Shown here: positions 53,102 to 61,540 of the stretch, piece by piece
How the letters are laid out: every line of letters starts with the position of its first letter
Numbering within the stretch: the first letter of the stretch is position 1
Assembly (NCBI GenBank): GCA_902565595.1
Contig: CACFFD010000001.1
Location: 1-64,000 of the forward strand
Source: Actinomycetota bacterium
Lineage (GTDB): Bacteria; Actinomycetota; Acidimicrobiia; Acidimicrobiales; UBA8592
Direction of reading: 5' to 3'
Length of the DNA: 64,000 bases
The notes under the pieces: model-generated
Told to the model about the DNA's origin: nothing
Databases searched by the model: none
Seen by the model: the letters and a program-made list of their open reading frames with translations, nothing else
Made by a program: the position numbers and the translations under genes

Positions 53102-53608
53102 ATGTTTTTTCTGCTCCTTCTTCTATTTCTCGCGGTGCCTTTGGCTGAAATTTTGGTGATTGTTGAAGTCGCGCAGAAAACAGGAATATTTGAAACTATT
53201 GCCCTTTTACTGATCGTAAGTGTTCTTGGAGCTTGGTTAGTGAAATCTGAAGGTATGGGAGTTATCAGAAAAATACAATTCCAACTAGTTCAAGGGCAGA
53301 TTCCAAATAAAGAACTGTTAGATGGGGGTTTAATTCTTATTGCTGGTGTTCTCATGCTTACTCCAGGGTTCATCACAGACGTAGTCGGTTTACTTCTTCT
53401 TTTCCCATTAACTCGTCCAATAATTCGCCGCCTCTTTTTTAGGCGAATCGTTAACCAGCCTTTCAGCGCAGCAAGGTCGAATACGAAGCAAAGTAATTTT
53501 AACTTCAGTCGTAGTTCATTCTTCCATGTGGAAAATAGTGATATCGAAATCGTGGATTTACGTCGAGAAGATGACGATCTTCGTGACCCCCCTTCACTGG
53601 AGAACTAG
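53102..53608 (+). CDS. FxsA-family membrane protein
   Basis: This 168-residue protein has about three membrane helices (about 3-20, 26-46, 75-100) in the FxsA order, with AVPLAEILVIVEVAQKTG, GAWLVKSEG and LTPGFITDVVGLLLLFP, and a polar C-terminal tail. FxsA of E. coli affects F-exclusion by phage T7; the molecular role is unknown in other bacteria. One base separates its stop from the start of the next gene, suggesting co-transcription. Divergent from selA. Confidence 0.85.
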   Translation: MFFLLLLLFLAVPLAEILVIVEVAQKTGIFETIALLLIVSVLGAWLVKSEGMGVIRKIQFQLVQGQIPNKELLDGGLILIAGVLMLTPGFITDVVGLLLLFPLTRPIIRRLFFRRIVNQPFSAARSNTKQSNFNFSRSSFFHVENSDIEIVDLRREDDDLRDPPSLEN

Positions 53609-53609
53609 C

Positions 53610-54437
53610 ATGGGTAAGAAGATCAAAGTATTGCGAGAAGATGAAGAAGAAGAACTAGGTCCCGAGCCTATAGTTCCTGGGGTAGCCAGAGCGCTTAGTC
53701 CGCTTGTTCGCCGGATACTTGGTTTGAATCCCAGTCCCCGTACTTCATATGGGACAAACACATACCTTGTTGGTATTGATGAAATAGTTGTTATTGATCC
53801 CGGCCCAGAAAATAGTGCTCACTTGGACTCAGTTGTCGGCTGTGGTGGTGACCGAATCCGATGGGTTACCACAACATGCTCTGACCCCGCTCACGCTGGT
53901 GGTGTTAGTGCAATGATTGATCGTACAGGAGCTGAATGGTTTGACCCTAAAGACGGAAACACAATCCTCGGAACTGAATTTCGACTCACTGCCCATGAAA
54001 TGGGTGGACCTACAACAGATCACCGGACCTTTTTATTAGAAGAAGAAAGAACACTGTTGTGCGGCCAATTAATCGCTGAAGAATGGTCAGTCCCATTAGT
54101 ATCTGGGCAAGCGGACCTTACGGTAGCTCTAGAAAGCATCAATAAAGCTGCAAAAATGCGCCTTCGAAGAATCGCCCCAGCCTTCGGACATGTCATCGAG
54201 GATCCTAAAGCAGCCATTACTACGACATTGGAACGATACTCAGCAACTGATGATTTGATCGTTAAAGCACTTAAAGGAGGTGCTACATCATCGGAGGAAG
54301 TAGTTGCATCTCAATTCTCGAAGATTAATGACCCCACAGAAATCGATCTTCTCATCAGCAATGTAGAAGTACATCTTGAAAAACTAGCATCCGAGAAGAC
54401 GGTGAAACAGCTCAAATCTGGATGGAAGGTTCGATAG
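53610..54437 (+). CDS. Metallo-beta-lactamase-fold protein with altered metal motif
   Basis: This 275-residue protein has the layout of LACTB2-like MBL hydrolases: SYGTNTYLVG, VVIDPGPEN (about 58-66), a metal-loop region and a C-terminal winged-helix-like part (about 205-270). In place of the HxHxDH motif the loop reads TTTCSDPAHAGG, so most canonical ligands are replaced by Cys, Asp and Ala; only the last His is kept. It may be catalytically different or inactive. ATG 53610, one base after fxsA, is chosen over the frame from 53526, which lies inside fxsA. Confidence 0.72.
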   Translation: MGKKIKVLREDEEEELGPEPIVPGVARALSPLVRRILGLNPSPRTSYGTNTYLVGIDEIVVIDPGPENSAHLDSVVGCGGDRIRWVTTTCSDPAHAGGVSAMIDRTGAEWFDPKDGNTILGTEFRLTAHEMGGPTTDHRTFLLEEERTLLCGQLIAEEWSVPLVSGQADLTVALESINKAAKMRLRRIAPAFGHVIEDPKAAITTTLERYSATDDLIVKALKGGATSSEEVVASQFSKINDPTEIDLLISNVEVHLEKLASEKTVKQLKSGWKVR

Positions 54438-54450
54438 ACTTATCGAGTTT

Positions 54451-55614
54451 CTATCTATTTAGTTCAACGGCAGTTTCTTGCTCAATATAGGCAGAACAGT
54501 CAGTAATCTTGTTCAAAGGAACAGCGTCGTTGATAATTACGTCAACGATGCCATTGAGTGCTACTGAGGCCTGTCCATCACCCAGAATTACTGGATTCCC
54601 TTGATCAGATCCCTTGCTCACGTTCTCGTCGATGGGAACTGAACCTAGAAGAGGAACACCCAATTCACCTGCGAGCTCTTTTCCTCCACCTTGGCCAAAG
54701 ATAAAGTATTTCTCCCCATCATTGTTAACGAAGTAGGACATATTTTCGATAACTCCAGCAATACGGAGATAGTAGCTTCTCGCCATATTTGCTACTCTCG
54801 CAGCCACATTTTGAACAGTCTTTGATGGTGTAGTAATAACAATCATGTCAGAACGAGGCAGCATTTTTGCTAATCCCATTTGGACATCGCCTGTTCCCGG
54901 AGGCATATCAATAATTAGATAATCAAGGTGCCCCCATTCCACGTCTTCGAGAAAGTGACGGACTGCACGATTGAGGATTAGTCCACGCCAATTTAAAGAA
55001 GATGACTCCTCATCGATTAGAAATCCCATTGAAATAATTTTTAGAACCCCAGCTCCGGATTTTCTTTCAATAGGCTTTATCTTTCTGGTCTCGTCGTCAC
55101 CTTCTAATCTCCCAGAGAGACCTAACATCTGTGGAATAGAGAACCCCCAGATATCAGCGTCAAGGACCCCTACGGTGAAACCACGTTGGGCAATGCCCGA
55201 AGCGATGTTGGCACTGATAGAAGATTTTCCTACTCCACCTTTTCCTGAAGCGATCATAATCGACTTTGCTGTTCGGGGAATTTGAGTCACTGTTTCTTCT
55301 TGCGAAATATTTAATCTGGCACGAGCCATAACATCCGACTTTTCATCCTGAGTAAGTTCAGTCCAGTTAATCTTTATCTTGGTAATTTCTTGAATGTGAG
55401 AAAGTTTTGAGTGAATATCTCTTTGGATTTGCGCGCGTAGGGGGCACCCAGACGTTGTTAGTGCGACGGTGATAAGTACGTGGCCATCATCATGATGATC
55501 AACACCTTTGACCATTCCCAAATCAACGATGTCCGATCCAAGCTCGGGGTCTACGACGCCTTGAAGTTGGTTCAATACCTTTGATTCAATTTCGGAAAGG
55601 TCAGATAGTTCCAT
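54451..55614 (-). CDS. Mrp/ApbC-type P-loop iron-sulfur carrier ATPase
   Basis: This 387-residue protein has an N-terminal MIP18/DUF59 domain (about 1-95, with TTSGCPLRAQI), a linker, and the ParA-like ATPase (about 115-360) with the deviant Walker A SGKGGVGKSSIS. Family members carry and deliver Fe-S clusters. The CxxC after ENMSYF that usually holds the bridging cluster is missing (the sequence continues VNNDGEKYF). It is divergent from an A-type Fe-S carrier gene at 55714, which supports an Fe-S role. Confidence 0.85.
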   Translation of the reverse strand: MELSDLSEIESKVLNQLQGVVDPELGSDIVDLGMVKGVDHHDDGHVLITVALTTSGCPLRAQIQRDIHSKLSHIQEITKIKINWTELTQDEKSDVMARARLNISQEETVTQIPRTAKSIMIASGKGGVGKSSISANIASGIAQRGFTVGVLDADIWGFSIPQMLGLSGRLEGDDETRKIKPIERKSGAGVLKIISMGFLIDEESSSLNWRGLILNRAVRHFLEDVEWGHLDYLIIDMPPGTGDVQMGLAKMLPRSDMIVITTPSKTVQNVAARVANMARSYYLRIAGVIENMSYFVNNDGEKYFIFGQGGGKELAGELGVPLLGSVPIDENVSKGSDQGNPVILGDGQASVALNGIVDVIINDAVPLNKITDCSAYIEQETAVELNR

Positions 55615-55713
55615 ATAGAAATAGTATCTCGAAAAATTTTCAACCCTTCACCCTTCTCCTCCAACGAGATCGACATTATAATAAATCTCAGAGATTACTT
55701 GAGGAGCGAAAAG

Positions 55714-56034
55714 ATGATAACCCTTACTGATGCAGCTACCACCAAAGTTGATGAACTGATAAAGGAAGAAGCTGAAGAAGGCTTAGCTTTACGAGTAGCT
55801 GTCCGACCAGGTGGCTGTTCAGGTTTCAGCTATGAGATGTTTTTCGATACTGATATAGCAGACGACGACCAGACAGTTTCATACGGTGAGGTTAGAGTGG
55901 TTGTAGATCCATCGAGTTCTATGCTGCTCGAAGGAGCAACTCTGGATTATAAAGATGGGTTAGATCAGTCTGGCTTTAGTATCGATAATCCAAATGCCCA
56001 AAAGACATGCGGCTGTGGACAAAGCTTTAGCTAA
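55714..56034 (+). CDS. A-type iron-sulfur carrier (IscA/ErpA/HesB family)
   Basis: This 106-residue protein has the three invariant Cys of A-type carriers: Cys in PGGCSGFSY (about 33-41) and CGCGQSFS at the end (Cys99 and Cys101). These hold a 2Fe-2S or 4Fe-4S cluster and pass it to apo-enzymes. ATG 55714 follows GAGGAG by about eight bases; the in-frame TTG 55699 overlaps that ribosome site and is rejected. Imperfect inverted copies (CTAAGGAT near 56031, ATCCTCTTAG near 56059) after the stop may act as terminator for both converging genes. Confidence 0.9.
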   Translation: MITLTDAATTKVDELIKEEAEEGLALRVAVRPGGCSGFSYEMFFDTDIADDDQTVSYGEVRVVVDPSSSMLLEGATLDYKDGLDQSGFSIDNPNAQKTCGCGQSFS

Positions 56035-56064
56035 GGATTCACGCTCACCATTGCATTAATCCTC

Positions 56065-56991
56065 TTAGGTCAGCAGATCTAACGCTTTTCTCATTTCATT
56101 TTTGTCGAAAGCGTAATCCAACCTTGCTTTTACCCTGTTGTCACTTCCAGCAACTATGAAACATGGTTCAAAATTCATGCCATATGTTTGTATAACTGGT
56201 GATATGAGCTTTTGAAGATCTGTTCCTTCAGCAATTTTCTTAGGCTCGGTGTATACCTCAGCATGGATTACGTCCCACTTTGGATCTTTTGGAAGTTCGA
56301 TCAAGAGTTCAAGAACAGGCCCGCAGACAGTTGTTTGACAGAACCCTGGAGTAGAGACCAACAGAATAGTTGGGCGTCCATTATTGAGCGCATCTCTGAG
56401 ACTGATGTTATGAAATGAACATGGCTCATATCGAGTGCATAGTGGATCAAAGCCAGCGCTATTAGTGAAGGTTGGGGTATCAACAACGCGCATCGTTTCT
56501 CCCACTTGAATCAGGTCGGTTTCGGTCTGAGCTATAACCCGAAACTCGACAATTTGAGTTAACTCCTGACTATCAACTTGTAATTGGCAGATCCCTATGT
56601 TCTCCTCAGAAATTTCAAATTCCAAAAGAAAATAGGGAGTAGGAATCCCTTCACTATGTTGCGATAGCAAAACTTTCTCTGATCTTCCTGAAGGAAGTAT
56701 GAGTTCTCCACTAATTTCCAAAGGGAGGCCGTTTACGACCGGAAGGCCATCCGCACCATATAGAAAAAATGGAGCTCGTTGGGGTCGACCAGTAACAAGT
56801 GTCGAGGGCATCGTAAAACCATCAGCAAAACCTGCTCGTAAGAACCGGACGTTATCGATAGGAACTGAATTCTTTGATGATTCTCCTTGCTGGCTCGAAC
56901 ATGAAGAAAGTAAGAAGGCGCATCCCGCGCTAGCTATGAACGATCTCCTAGGTATTGAATGTTTTTGCAGTTCAGAAAACAATGGAGCCAT
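56065..56991 (-). CDS. Tat-exported lipoprotein with thioredoxin-like domain
   Basis: This 308-residue protein has a twin-arginine motif (Arg15-Arg16, PRRSF), a hydrophobic segment and a lipobox LSSC ending at Cys31, pointing to a lipoprotein on the outer face of the membrane. The middle part (about 40-165) is beta-rich. The C-terminal part (about 175-308) looks thioredoxin-like with LVSTPGFCQTTVCGP, a CxxxxC instead of CxxC. Redox or metal (Sco1-like) work is plausible. ATG 56991 is used rather than the upstream start at 57027 since it places the RR motif correctly. Divergent from ridA. Confidence 0.72.
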   Translation of the reverse strand: MAPLFSELQKHSIPRRSFIASAGCAFLLSSCSSQQGESSKNSVPIDNVRFLRAGFADGFTMPSTLVTGRPQRAPFFLYGADGLPVVNGLPLEISGELILPSGRSEKVLLSQHSEGIPTPYFLLEFEISEENIGICQLQVDSQELTQIVEFRVIAQTETDLIQVGETMRVVDTPTFTNSAGFDPLCTRYEPCSFHNISLRDALNNGRPTILLVSTPGFCQTTVCGPVLELLIELPKDPKWDVIHAEVYTEPKKIAEGTDLQKLISPVIQTYGMNFEPCFIVAGSDNRVKARLDYAFDKNEMRKALDLLT

Positions 56992-57082
56992 AAAAATAAA
57001 CGTAATTGCAAACTCACGTACTGTCACAGTTATAAGGTTCTATCCCCACCTGCGTTTCATATTTTTAGCTACGCTAGAGGTG

Positions 57083-57427
57083 ATGGAAAAAACAGCAGGA
57101 CCCTACACTCCAATCGTGCGATCAGGTGATTGGATTATTGTGTCTGGCCAAGTTGGACACCTCGATGGCGTCATAGTTGAAGGCGGTCTGGAACCTGAAC
57201 TTCGGCAGCTCTTTGTTAATCTCAAACGTTTACTCGCTTCGGAGAACGCTACTTTGGATAATGTTCTCAAAACAACTGTTTTCCTTACTGATATAAACGA
57301 TTATGACCAAATGAACGAAATCTACATGGAAGAATTCGGGGGACACCGTCCTGCAAGATCAGCCGTTGCCGTAGCGTCTTTACCTCTCGGTGCGATTATT
57401 GAGATTGAAGCCTGGGCTAGAATATAA
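57083..57427 (+). CDS. ridA: RidA-family enamine/imine deaminase
   Basis: This 114-residue protein has the RidA pattern: IVSGQVG, NLKRLLASENATLDNVLKTTVFLTD and the Arg of RPARSAVAVASLPLGA, with a C-terminal VEIEAWA-like end (IIEIEAWARI). It clears reactive 2-aminoacrylate-type intermediates. ATG 57083 is used. The long frame from 56699 runs antisense through the lipoprotein gene, so it is rejected. It is 34 bases before a small membrane protein gene. Confidence 0.9.
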   Translation: MEKTAGPYTPIVRSGDWIIVSGQVGHLDGVIVEGGLEPELRQLFVNLKRLLASENATLDNVLKTTVFLTDINDYDQMNEIYMEEFGGHRPARSAVAVASLPLGAIIEIEAWARI

Positions 57428-57461
57428 CTAAAGGAAACAAGTTCTGTAGAATGGAGAAACT

Positions 57462-57635
57462 ATGGCAGGAACAGTAGTAATTATTATCATTCTCTCGGTA
57501 CTCGTTCCCGTCGCAATCATTATGACCGGACTCCTTTTCAGTGGAATTCTAGGAACCATCCTTCAAAAAGATGTAGATAGAGAACATGAGGGTTCAGAAC
57601 TCTTTGAGTTAAGTAGGAAAGATTTCAGCAATTAA
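57462..57635 (+). CDS. Small membrane protein, function unknown
   Basis: This 57-residue open frame is below usual size limits. It starts at ATG 57462 with GGAG (57453-57456) five bases before, has one long membrane helix (about 5-37), and ends in a polar acidic tail (QKDVDREHEGSELFELSRKDFSN). Good ribosome site and composition argue it is real. Function is unknown. It follows ridA by 34 bases and converges with the regulator gene. Confidence 0.65.
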   Translation: MAGTVVIIIILSVLVPVAIIMTGLLFSGILGTILQKDVDREHEGSELFELSRKDFSN

Positions 57636-57677
57636 CTAACTCAAGGAATCTACCAAACGATAGAGACCCTGATAATT

Positions 57678-58358
57678 CTAAGATCCCCACCTTGATTGGC
57701 CAAAACTGTAACCAACTGAGCGAACAGTTTGGATAAGCCCTGCATATTCCTCACCTAATTTTGATCGCAAGCGACGAACGTGAACGTCAACTGTTCGAGC
57801 TCCACCAAAATAGTCATATCCCCAAACACGTGATAGAAGGGTTTCGCGGCTAAAGACTTTTCCAGGATGCGAAACAAGAAACTTCAACAATTCGTACTCC
57901 ATGTAGGTAAGGTCAAGTGGTCGGCCTTGGATTACAGCTTGATACGTTTCCACGTTTAAGACCAGATCACCATACGAAATAGTATTCCCTCGAGTGCCCT
58001 GACCACCTTTCCAAAAGAGGTGATTAAGCCGCGCATGAAGTTCCTGAGGATGGAATGGTGTCAGACAGAAGTCATCGTACAAGTCATCGCGAAGCTCTAA
58101 TTGGTTCAGCTGACCTCCATTAATCAATATCAGAATATTGGAAATCGGATCAGAACGCTTCTTCAAAGCTCGAGCAAGCGAAAAGGCAGCATCTGGATCT
58201 TTATCAGCTACTAATATCGCACCGCCCCATTCATCATGAATCTCGTACTCTTCCGCAGCCACGGCATTAGCTACTGCTTTCCAGGCATATCCAGCCATGT
58301 CCAGAGACTGAATTAATTCTGGAGGTGGAGGATCTGGAAAGAGAAGAATCGGGGCCAT
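57678..58358 (-). CDS. GlnR-like winged-helix response regulator
   Basis: This 226-residue OmpR-type protein has an atypical receiver (about 1-120) and a winged-helix DNA-binding domain (about 128-222) with LTYMEYELLKFLVSHPGKVFSRETLLSRVWGYDYFGG and RSVGYSF. The receiver lacks the conserved Lys (the position reads TPF), and no histidine kinase is adjacent, as in the actinobacterial nitrogen regulator GlnR. Its place beside glnA and glnII supports that role. It probably binds a GlnR box between those genes. Confidence 0.8.
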   Translation of the reverse strand: MAPILLFPDPPPPELIQSLDMAGYAWKAVANAVAAEEYEIHDEWGGAILVADKDPDAAFSLARALKKRSDPISNILILINGGQLNQLELRDDLYDDFCLTPFHPQELHARLNHLFWKGGQGTRGNTISYGDLVLNVETYQAVIQGRPLDLTYMEYELLKFLVSHPGKVFSRETLLSRVWGYDYFGGARTVDVHVRRLRSKLGEEYAGLIQTVRSVGYSFGQSRWGS

Positions 58359-58451
58359 CAGGTCTTCAGCTTACGGTGAAAAAGATCGGAAAACCGACGT
58401 TCTGTCCCCCGATTTTCAATACAGTTACCAAGTGATCAACAGGAATTACGT

Positions 58452-59777
58452 CTACCAAATCGGCAAATACCTTTCTATTTCATAGGGTGTGACATGTCGT
58501 TGGTATGTTTCCCATTCTTCGCGTTTATTTCGAAGGAACCATTCAAAAATATGCTCTCCAAGGACATTCCGGACTAATTCAGATTCTTCCATCAAGTCCA
58601 AAGCCTCTCGAAGGTCTTGGGGTAATCGTTGTAAGCCAACGGTCTTGGCTTCATCTCGATTTAACGACCATAAATTCTCGGCAGCTTCATCGGGTAGTTC
58701 ATACCCATCCTCTATCCCCTTAAGACCTGCAGCGAGAATAACAGAGTATGCAAGATACGGGTTTGCGGCAGAATCTAACGCTCGGTATTCAATTCTTGTA
58801 GAGGAAGCCTTGCCTGCCTTATGGATAGGAACCCGAACAAGGGCGGATCGATTATTACGGGCCCAGCTTACATAAACCGGAGATTCATACCCTGATACCA
58901 TCCTCTTGTAACTGTTGATTAGTTGATTTGTTACTGCGGTAAATTCTGGAGCGTGATACAAAATTCCGGCCATAAATTTTCTTGCGACATCAGATAAGCC
59001 AAGAACATCCCCCGGATCATGAAAAACATTAACGTCTCCTTGAAAGAGCGACATATGCGTGTGCATGCCTGACCCTTGCCCTTCATCTATTGGTTTTGGC
59101 ATAAAAGTCGCATGGATACCGGCGTCTAGTGCAATCTTTCTGACAACAAGGCGCAATGTCATTATGTTGTCTGCCATATCTAGCGTTTCGGTATAGCGAA
59201 GATCGATTTCATGTTGGCTTGCGTTGTCTTCATGAAATGAATATTCAACAGGTATTCCCATTGCTTCTAACATGTGTAATGTTCGGCGTCTAAGGCCACT
59301 ACCTAAATCAAGCGTTGTTAAATCGAAATATCCTGCATTATCCAGTGGCTTCCGTTCGTTTGCGTTATTGAAATAGAAAAACTCGATTTCTGGGGCAGTG
59401 AAGAATGTAAATCCTTTGTCATGTGCAGCTTTGAGATTTCGTCGAAGGACTTGACGCGGATCCCCCTGAAATGGTGATCCATCCAGATTCTTAATATCGC
59501 AGAAAATTCGACCCGTTGGTTCTGAAGGGTCTACCCAAGGTAGAAGCTCAAAACTATTTGCGTCAGGTACAGCTAAAACATCGCTTTCTTGCACTCTGCT
59601 GTAGCCATCAATTGCAGATCCGTCGAATTGGAGACCTTCTTCGAAAGCGCCTTCAAGTTCCGCAGGCGATATAGCTACAGACTTGAGCTTTCCTAAGACA
59701 TCCGTGAACCAAAGGCGGATAAGGCGAACCCCTCGTTCTTCAACTGTCCGAAGTACATATTCTTTCTGTGGTTCCAT
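58452..59777 (-). CDS. glnA: Glutamine synthetase type I
   Basis: This 441-residue GSI has the DGSAIDGYSRVQESD segment, the metal and substrate residues in FFTAPEIEFF and MPKPIDEGQGSGMHTHMS, the NRSALVRVP loop (Arg for glutamate), and the EYRALDSAANPYL end. It makes glutamine from glutamate and ammonia. The usual adenylylation-site Tyr loop of GSI-beta is not evident, so it may be the GSI-alpha type of about 440 residues. It is 93 bases upstream of the GlnR-like gene, in the same direction, and divergent from glnII. Confidence 0.94.
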   Translation of the reverse strand: MEPQKEYVLRTVEERGVRLIRLWFTDVLGKLKSVAISPAELEGAFEEGLQFDGSAIDGYSRVQESDVLAVPDANSFELLPWVDPSEPTGRIFCDIKNLDGSPFQGDPRQVLRRNLKAAHDKGFTFFTAPEIEFFYFNNANERKPLDNAGYFDLTTLDLGSGLRRRTLHMLEAMGIPVEYSFHEDNASQHEIDLRYTETLDMADNIMTLRLVVRKIALDAGIHATFMPKPIDEGQGSGMHTHMSLFQGDVNVFHDPGDVLGLSDVARKFMAGILYHAPEFTAVTNQLINSYKRMVSGYESPVYVSWARNNRSALVRVPIHKAGKASSTRIEYRALDSAANPYLAYSVILAAGLKGIEDGYELPDEAAENLWSLNRDEAKTVGLQRLPQDLREALDLMEESELVRNVLGEHIFEWFLRNKREEWETYQRHVTPYEIERYLPIW

Positions 59778-59827
59778 ATTCTATTTCTAACGACTAAATT
59801 CAGAAATACTTTCTATTTGGGTACCGA

Positions 59828-59844
59828 TTTAACACTCTGTTAAC
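59828..59844. promoter_or_regulatory. Candidate GlnR box between glnA and glnII
   Basis: Two TTAAC copies (59829-59833 and 59840-59844) are separated by six bases, so starts are 11 bp apart. On the minus strand they read GTTAA-n6-GTTAA, matching the 5-plus-6 spacing of GlnR half-sites. They sit in the 175-base divergent region of glnA and glnII. Match to the full consensus is partial, so this is tentative. Confidence 0.45.
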
Positions 59845-59952
59845 ATATCTCAGCGAAGGTGCAACTAGAGTTCAGAATGCAGTAATGAAGTTGATGAGAG
59901 AAAGACTCGGAAAAATCTGTTTCTTGCTCTCCTAAAGATAATGGAGAATATT

Positions 59953-60966
59953 GTGACATATCGGGCAGAGTATTTGTGGATTGATGGTACCGAACCAACA
60001 GCCGAAATTAGATCCAAGACGAAAATACTAGCTGATGGAGATGAACCAGGTATTTGGGGTTATGACGGTTCATCTACAAATCAGGCTACAGGTGATAATT
60101 CTGACGTTGTTCTAAAACCCGTTTTTCAATGCCCCGATCCAATTCGCGGTGGTGACAACATACTTGTTATGTGTGAAACATTCCTGACTGATCAGGAAAC
60201 CCCCCACCCGACGAATACAAGAGCACTTGCAAGGGCGGCTGAGGAAAAATATGGAGATCAAGATCCCTGGTTTGGGCTTGAGCAGGAATACACAATGATC
60301 GACCCAGGAACTGGATGGCCTGCGGGATTTCCACCCAACGGATTCCCAGCTCCCCAAGGACCCTACTATTGCGGTGTTGGTGCTCTCAAGATACATGGCC
60401 GTGCAGCTGTGGAACAACACACCACCCTGTGTATCGATGCTGGTCTTAAAATTTCAGGAACAAACGCAGAAGTCATGCCCGGTCAATGGGAATTCCAGAT
60501 CGGTCCTGCAGGAACTGTAGAAGTAGGAGATCATTTATGGATAGCGCGCTATTTGCTCTATCGCGTGGGTGAAGAACATAACGTTGAAATCAGCATAGAA
60601 GCCAAGCCGATGAAAGGGGACTGGAATGGTGCTGGTATGCATACCAACTTCTCAACTCAGGCTATGCGGGAAGGCTTTGATGCGATAACAGCAGCATGCG
60701 AATCCCTCGGAGCTCCAGGAATTCCTGAAAAACACCTTGCAGGATATGGAGTTGGTATCGAAGACCGCTTAACCGGAGAACACGAAACCCAACGCTATGA
60801 CCAGTTCAGTTACGGTGTCTCAGATCGTGGAGCTTCCATCCGTATACCTTGGCAGGTTTCACAAGATCAAAAAGGATACATAGAAGACCGTCGGCCTAAT
60901 GCCAATGCTGACCCCTATGTTGTCGCAGCTCTTATGACTGAAACAGTAGGTGCTGCGTTAGCCTAA
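59953..60966 (+). CDS. glnII: Glutamine synthetase type II (eukaryote-like)
   Basis: This 337-residue GSII starts with TYRAEYLWIDGTEPTAEIRSKTK, the standard GSII N-terminus, and has WGYDGSST, FGLEQEYT, NAEVMPGQWEFQIGP and GDWNGAGMHTN. It also makes glutamine; GSII occurs in some actinobacteria and rhizobia beside GSI. GTG 59953 is used because the family protein begins there and GGAG at 59943-59946 lies six bases before; the in-frame ATG 59941 would cover that ribosome site. Divergent from glnA. Confidence 0.93.
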   Translation: MTYRAEYLWIDGTEPTAEIRSKTKILADGDEPGIWGYDGSSTNQATGDNSDVVLKPVFQCPDPIRGGDNILVMCETFLTDQETPHPTNTRALARAAEEKYGDQDPWFGLEQEYTMIDPGTGWPAGFPPNGFPAPQGPYYCGVGALKIHGRAAVEQHTTLCIDAGLKISGTNAEVMPGQWEFQIGPAGTVEVGDHLWIARYLLYRVGEEHNVEISIEAKPMKGDWNGAGMHTNFSTQAMREGFDAITAACESLGAPGIPEKHLAGYGVGIEDRLTGEHETQRYDQFSYGVSDRGASIRIPWQVSQDQKGYIEDRRPNANADPYVVAALMTETVGAALA

Positions 60967-60988
60967 TTTACTTCTTGAAAAAAGACAG

Positions 60989-61402
60989 TCAGATAAAACG
61001 AAGATCAGTATCTGTATCAATGCTGCGGTAGTAGCAGCTTGATCGGGCCGTCCCGTCATCACTTTTTGTATGGCATGCTCCTTGACCCTGTGGGCGAACT
61101 AGATATAAAAGAGAATTCTGCTCACAGTTCACTCGGACCTCGACAAGAGACAGAGTATCCCCTGATGTAGCTCCTTTGTGCCAGATCTCATTCCTAGAAG
61201 TACTAAAAAATACAGCTTCTTTTCGTCTGAGGGTTTCTCGTAATGCTTCTTCATTTGCGTATGCAAGAATTAGTACTTCTCCTGATTCATTATCTTGAAC
61301 TACAACGGGAAGAACAGAAAAACCTGCATTCCCTATTTCGTTTATCTTTGAAAAATCAAGAGAAAGTGTCGTTCCCTTCTCAACGTCATCATGGCTATCC
61401 AT
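60989..61402 (-). CDS. hisI: Phosphoribosyl-AMP cyclohydrolase
   Basis: This 137-residue protein has the HisI pattern: VVVQDNESGEVLILAYANEEAL, FFSTSRNEIWHKGATSGD with the zinc-bound Cys-type region later in VRVNCEQNSLLYLV, and the GACHTK end. It opens the ring of phosphoribosyl-AMP in histidine synthesis. The HisE pyrophosphohydrolase domain often fused to it is absent, so HisE must be elsewhere. It converges with glnII and is not in a his operon here. Confidence 0.92.
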   Translation of the reverse strand: MDSHDDVEKGTTLSLDFSKINEIGNAGFSVLPVVVQDNESGEVLILAYANEEALRETLRRKEAVFFSTSRNEIWHKGATSGDTLSLVEVRVNCEQNSLLYLVRPQGQGACHTKSDDGTARSSCYYRSIDTDTDLRFI

Positions 61403-61540
61403 TGCCTCAGGTTACCCAATAAGCGACATCAGTGAGATAATTAACCTTAATTCATACAAAACTGCTGTTATTGTCCTGTATTTCATAACTTCTCGGTATC
61501 TAAATTCTCAGGAAGGCCACAATAGCCCTAACCTGCTGAT

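Noticed and set aside
56699-57082. Long N-terminal extension of RidA
   Set aside because: This part is antisense to the lipoprotein gene and has no RidA similarity; ATG 57083 gives the normal 114-residue protein.
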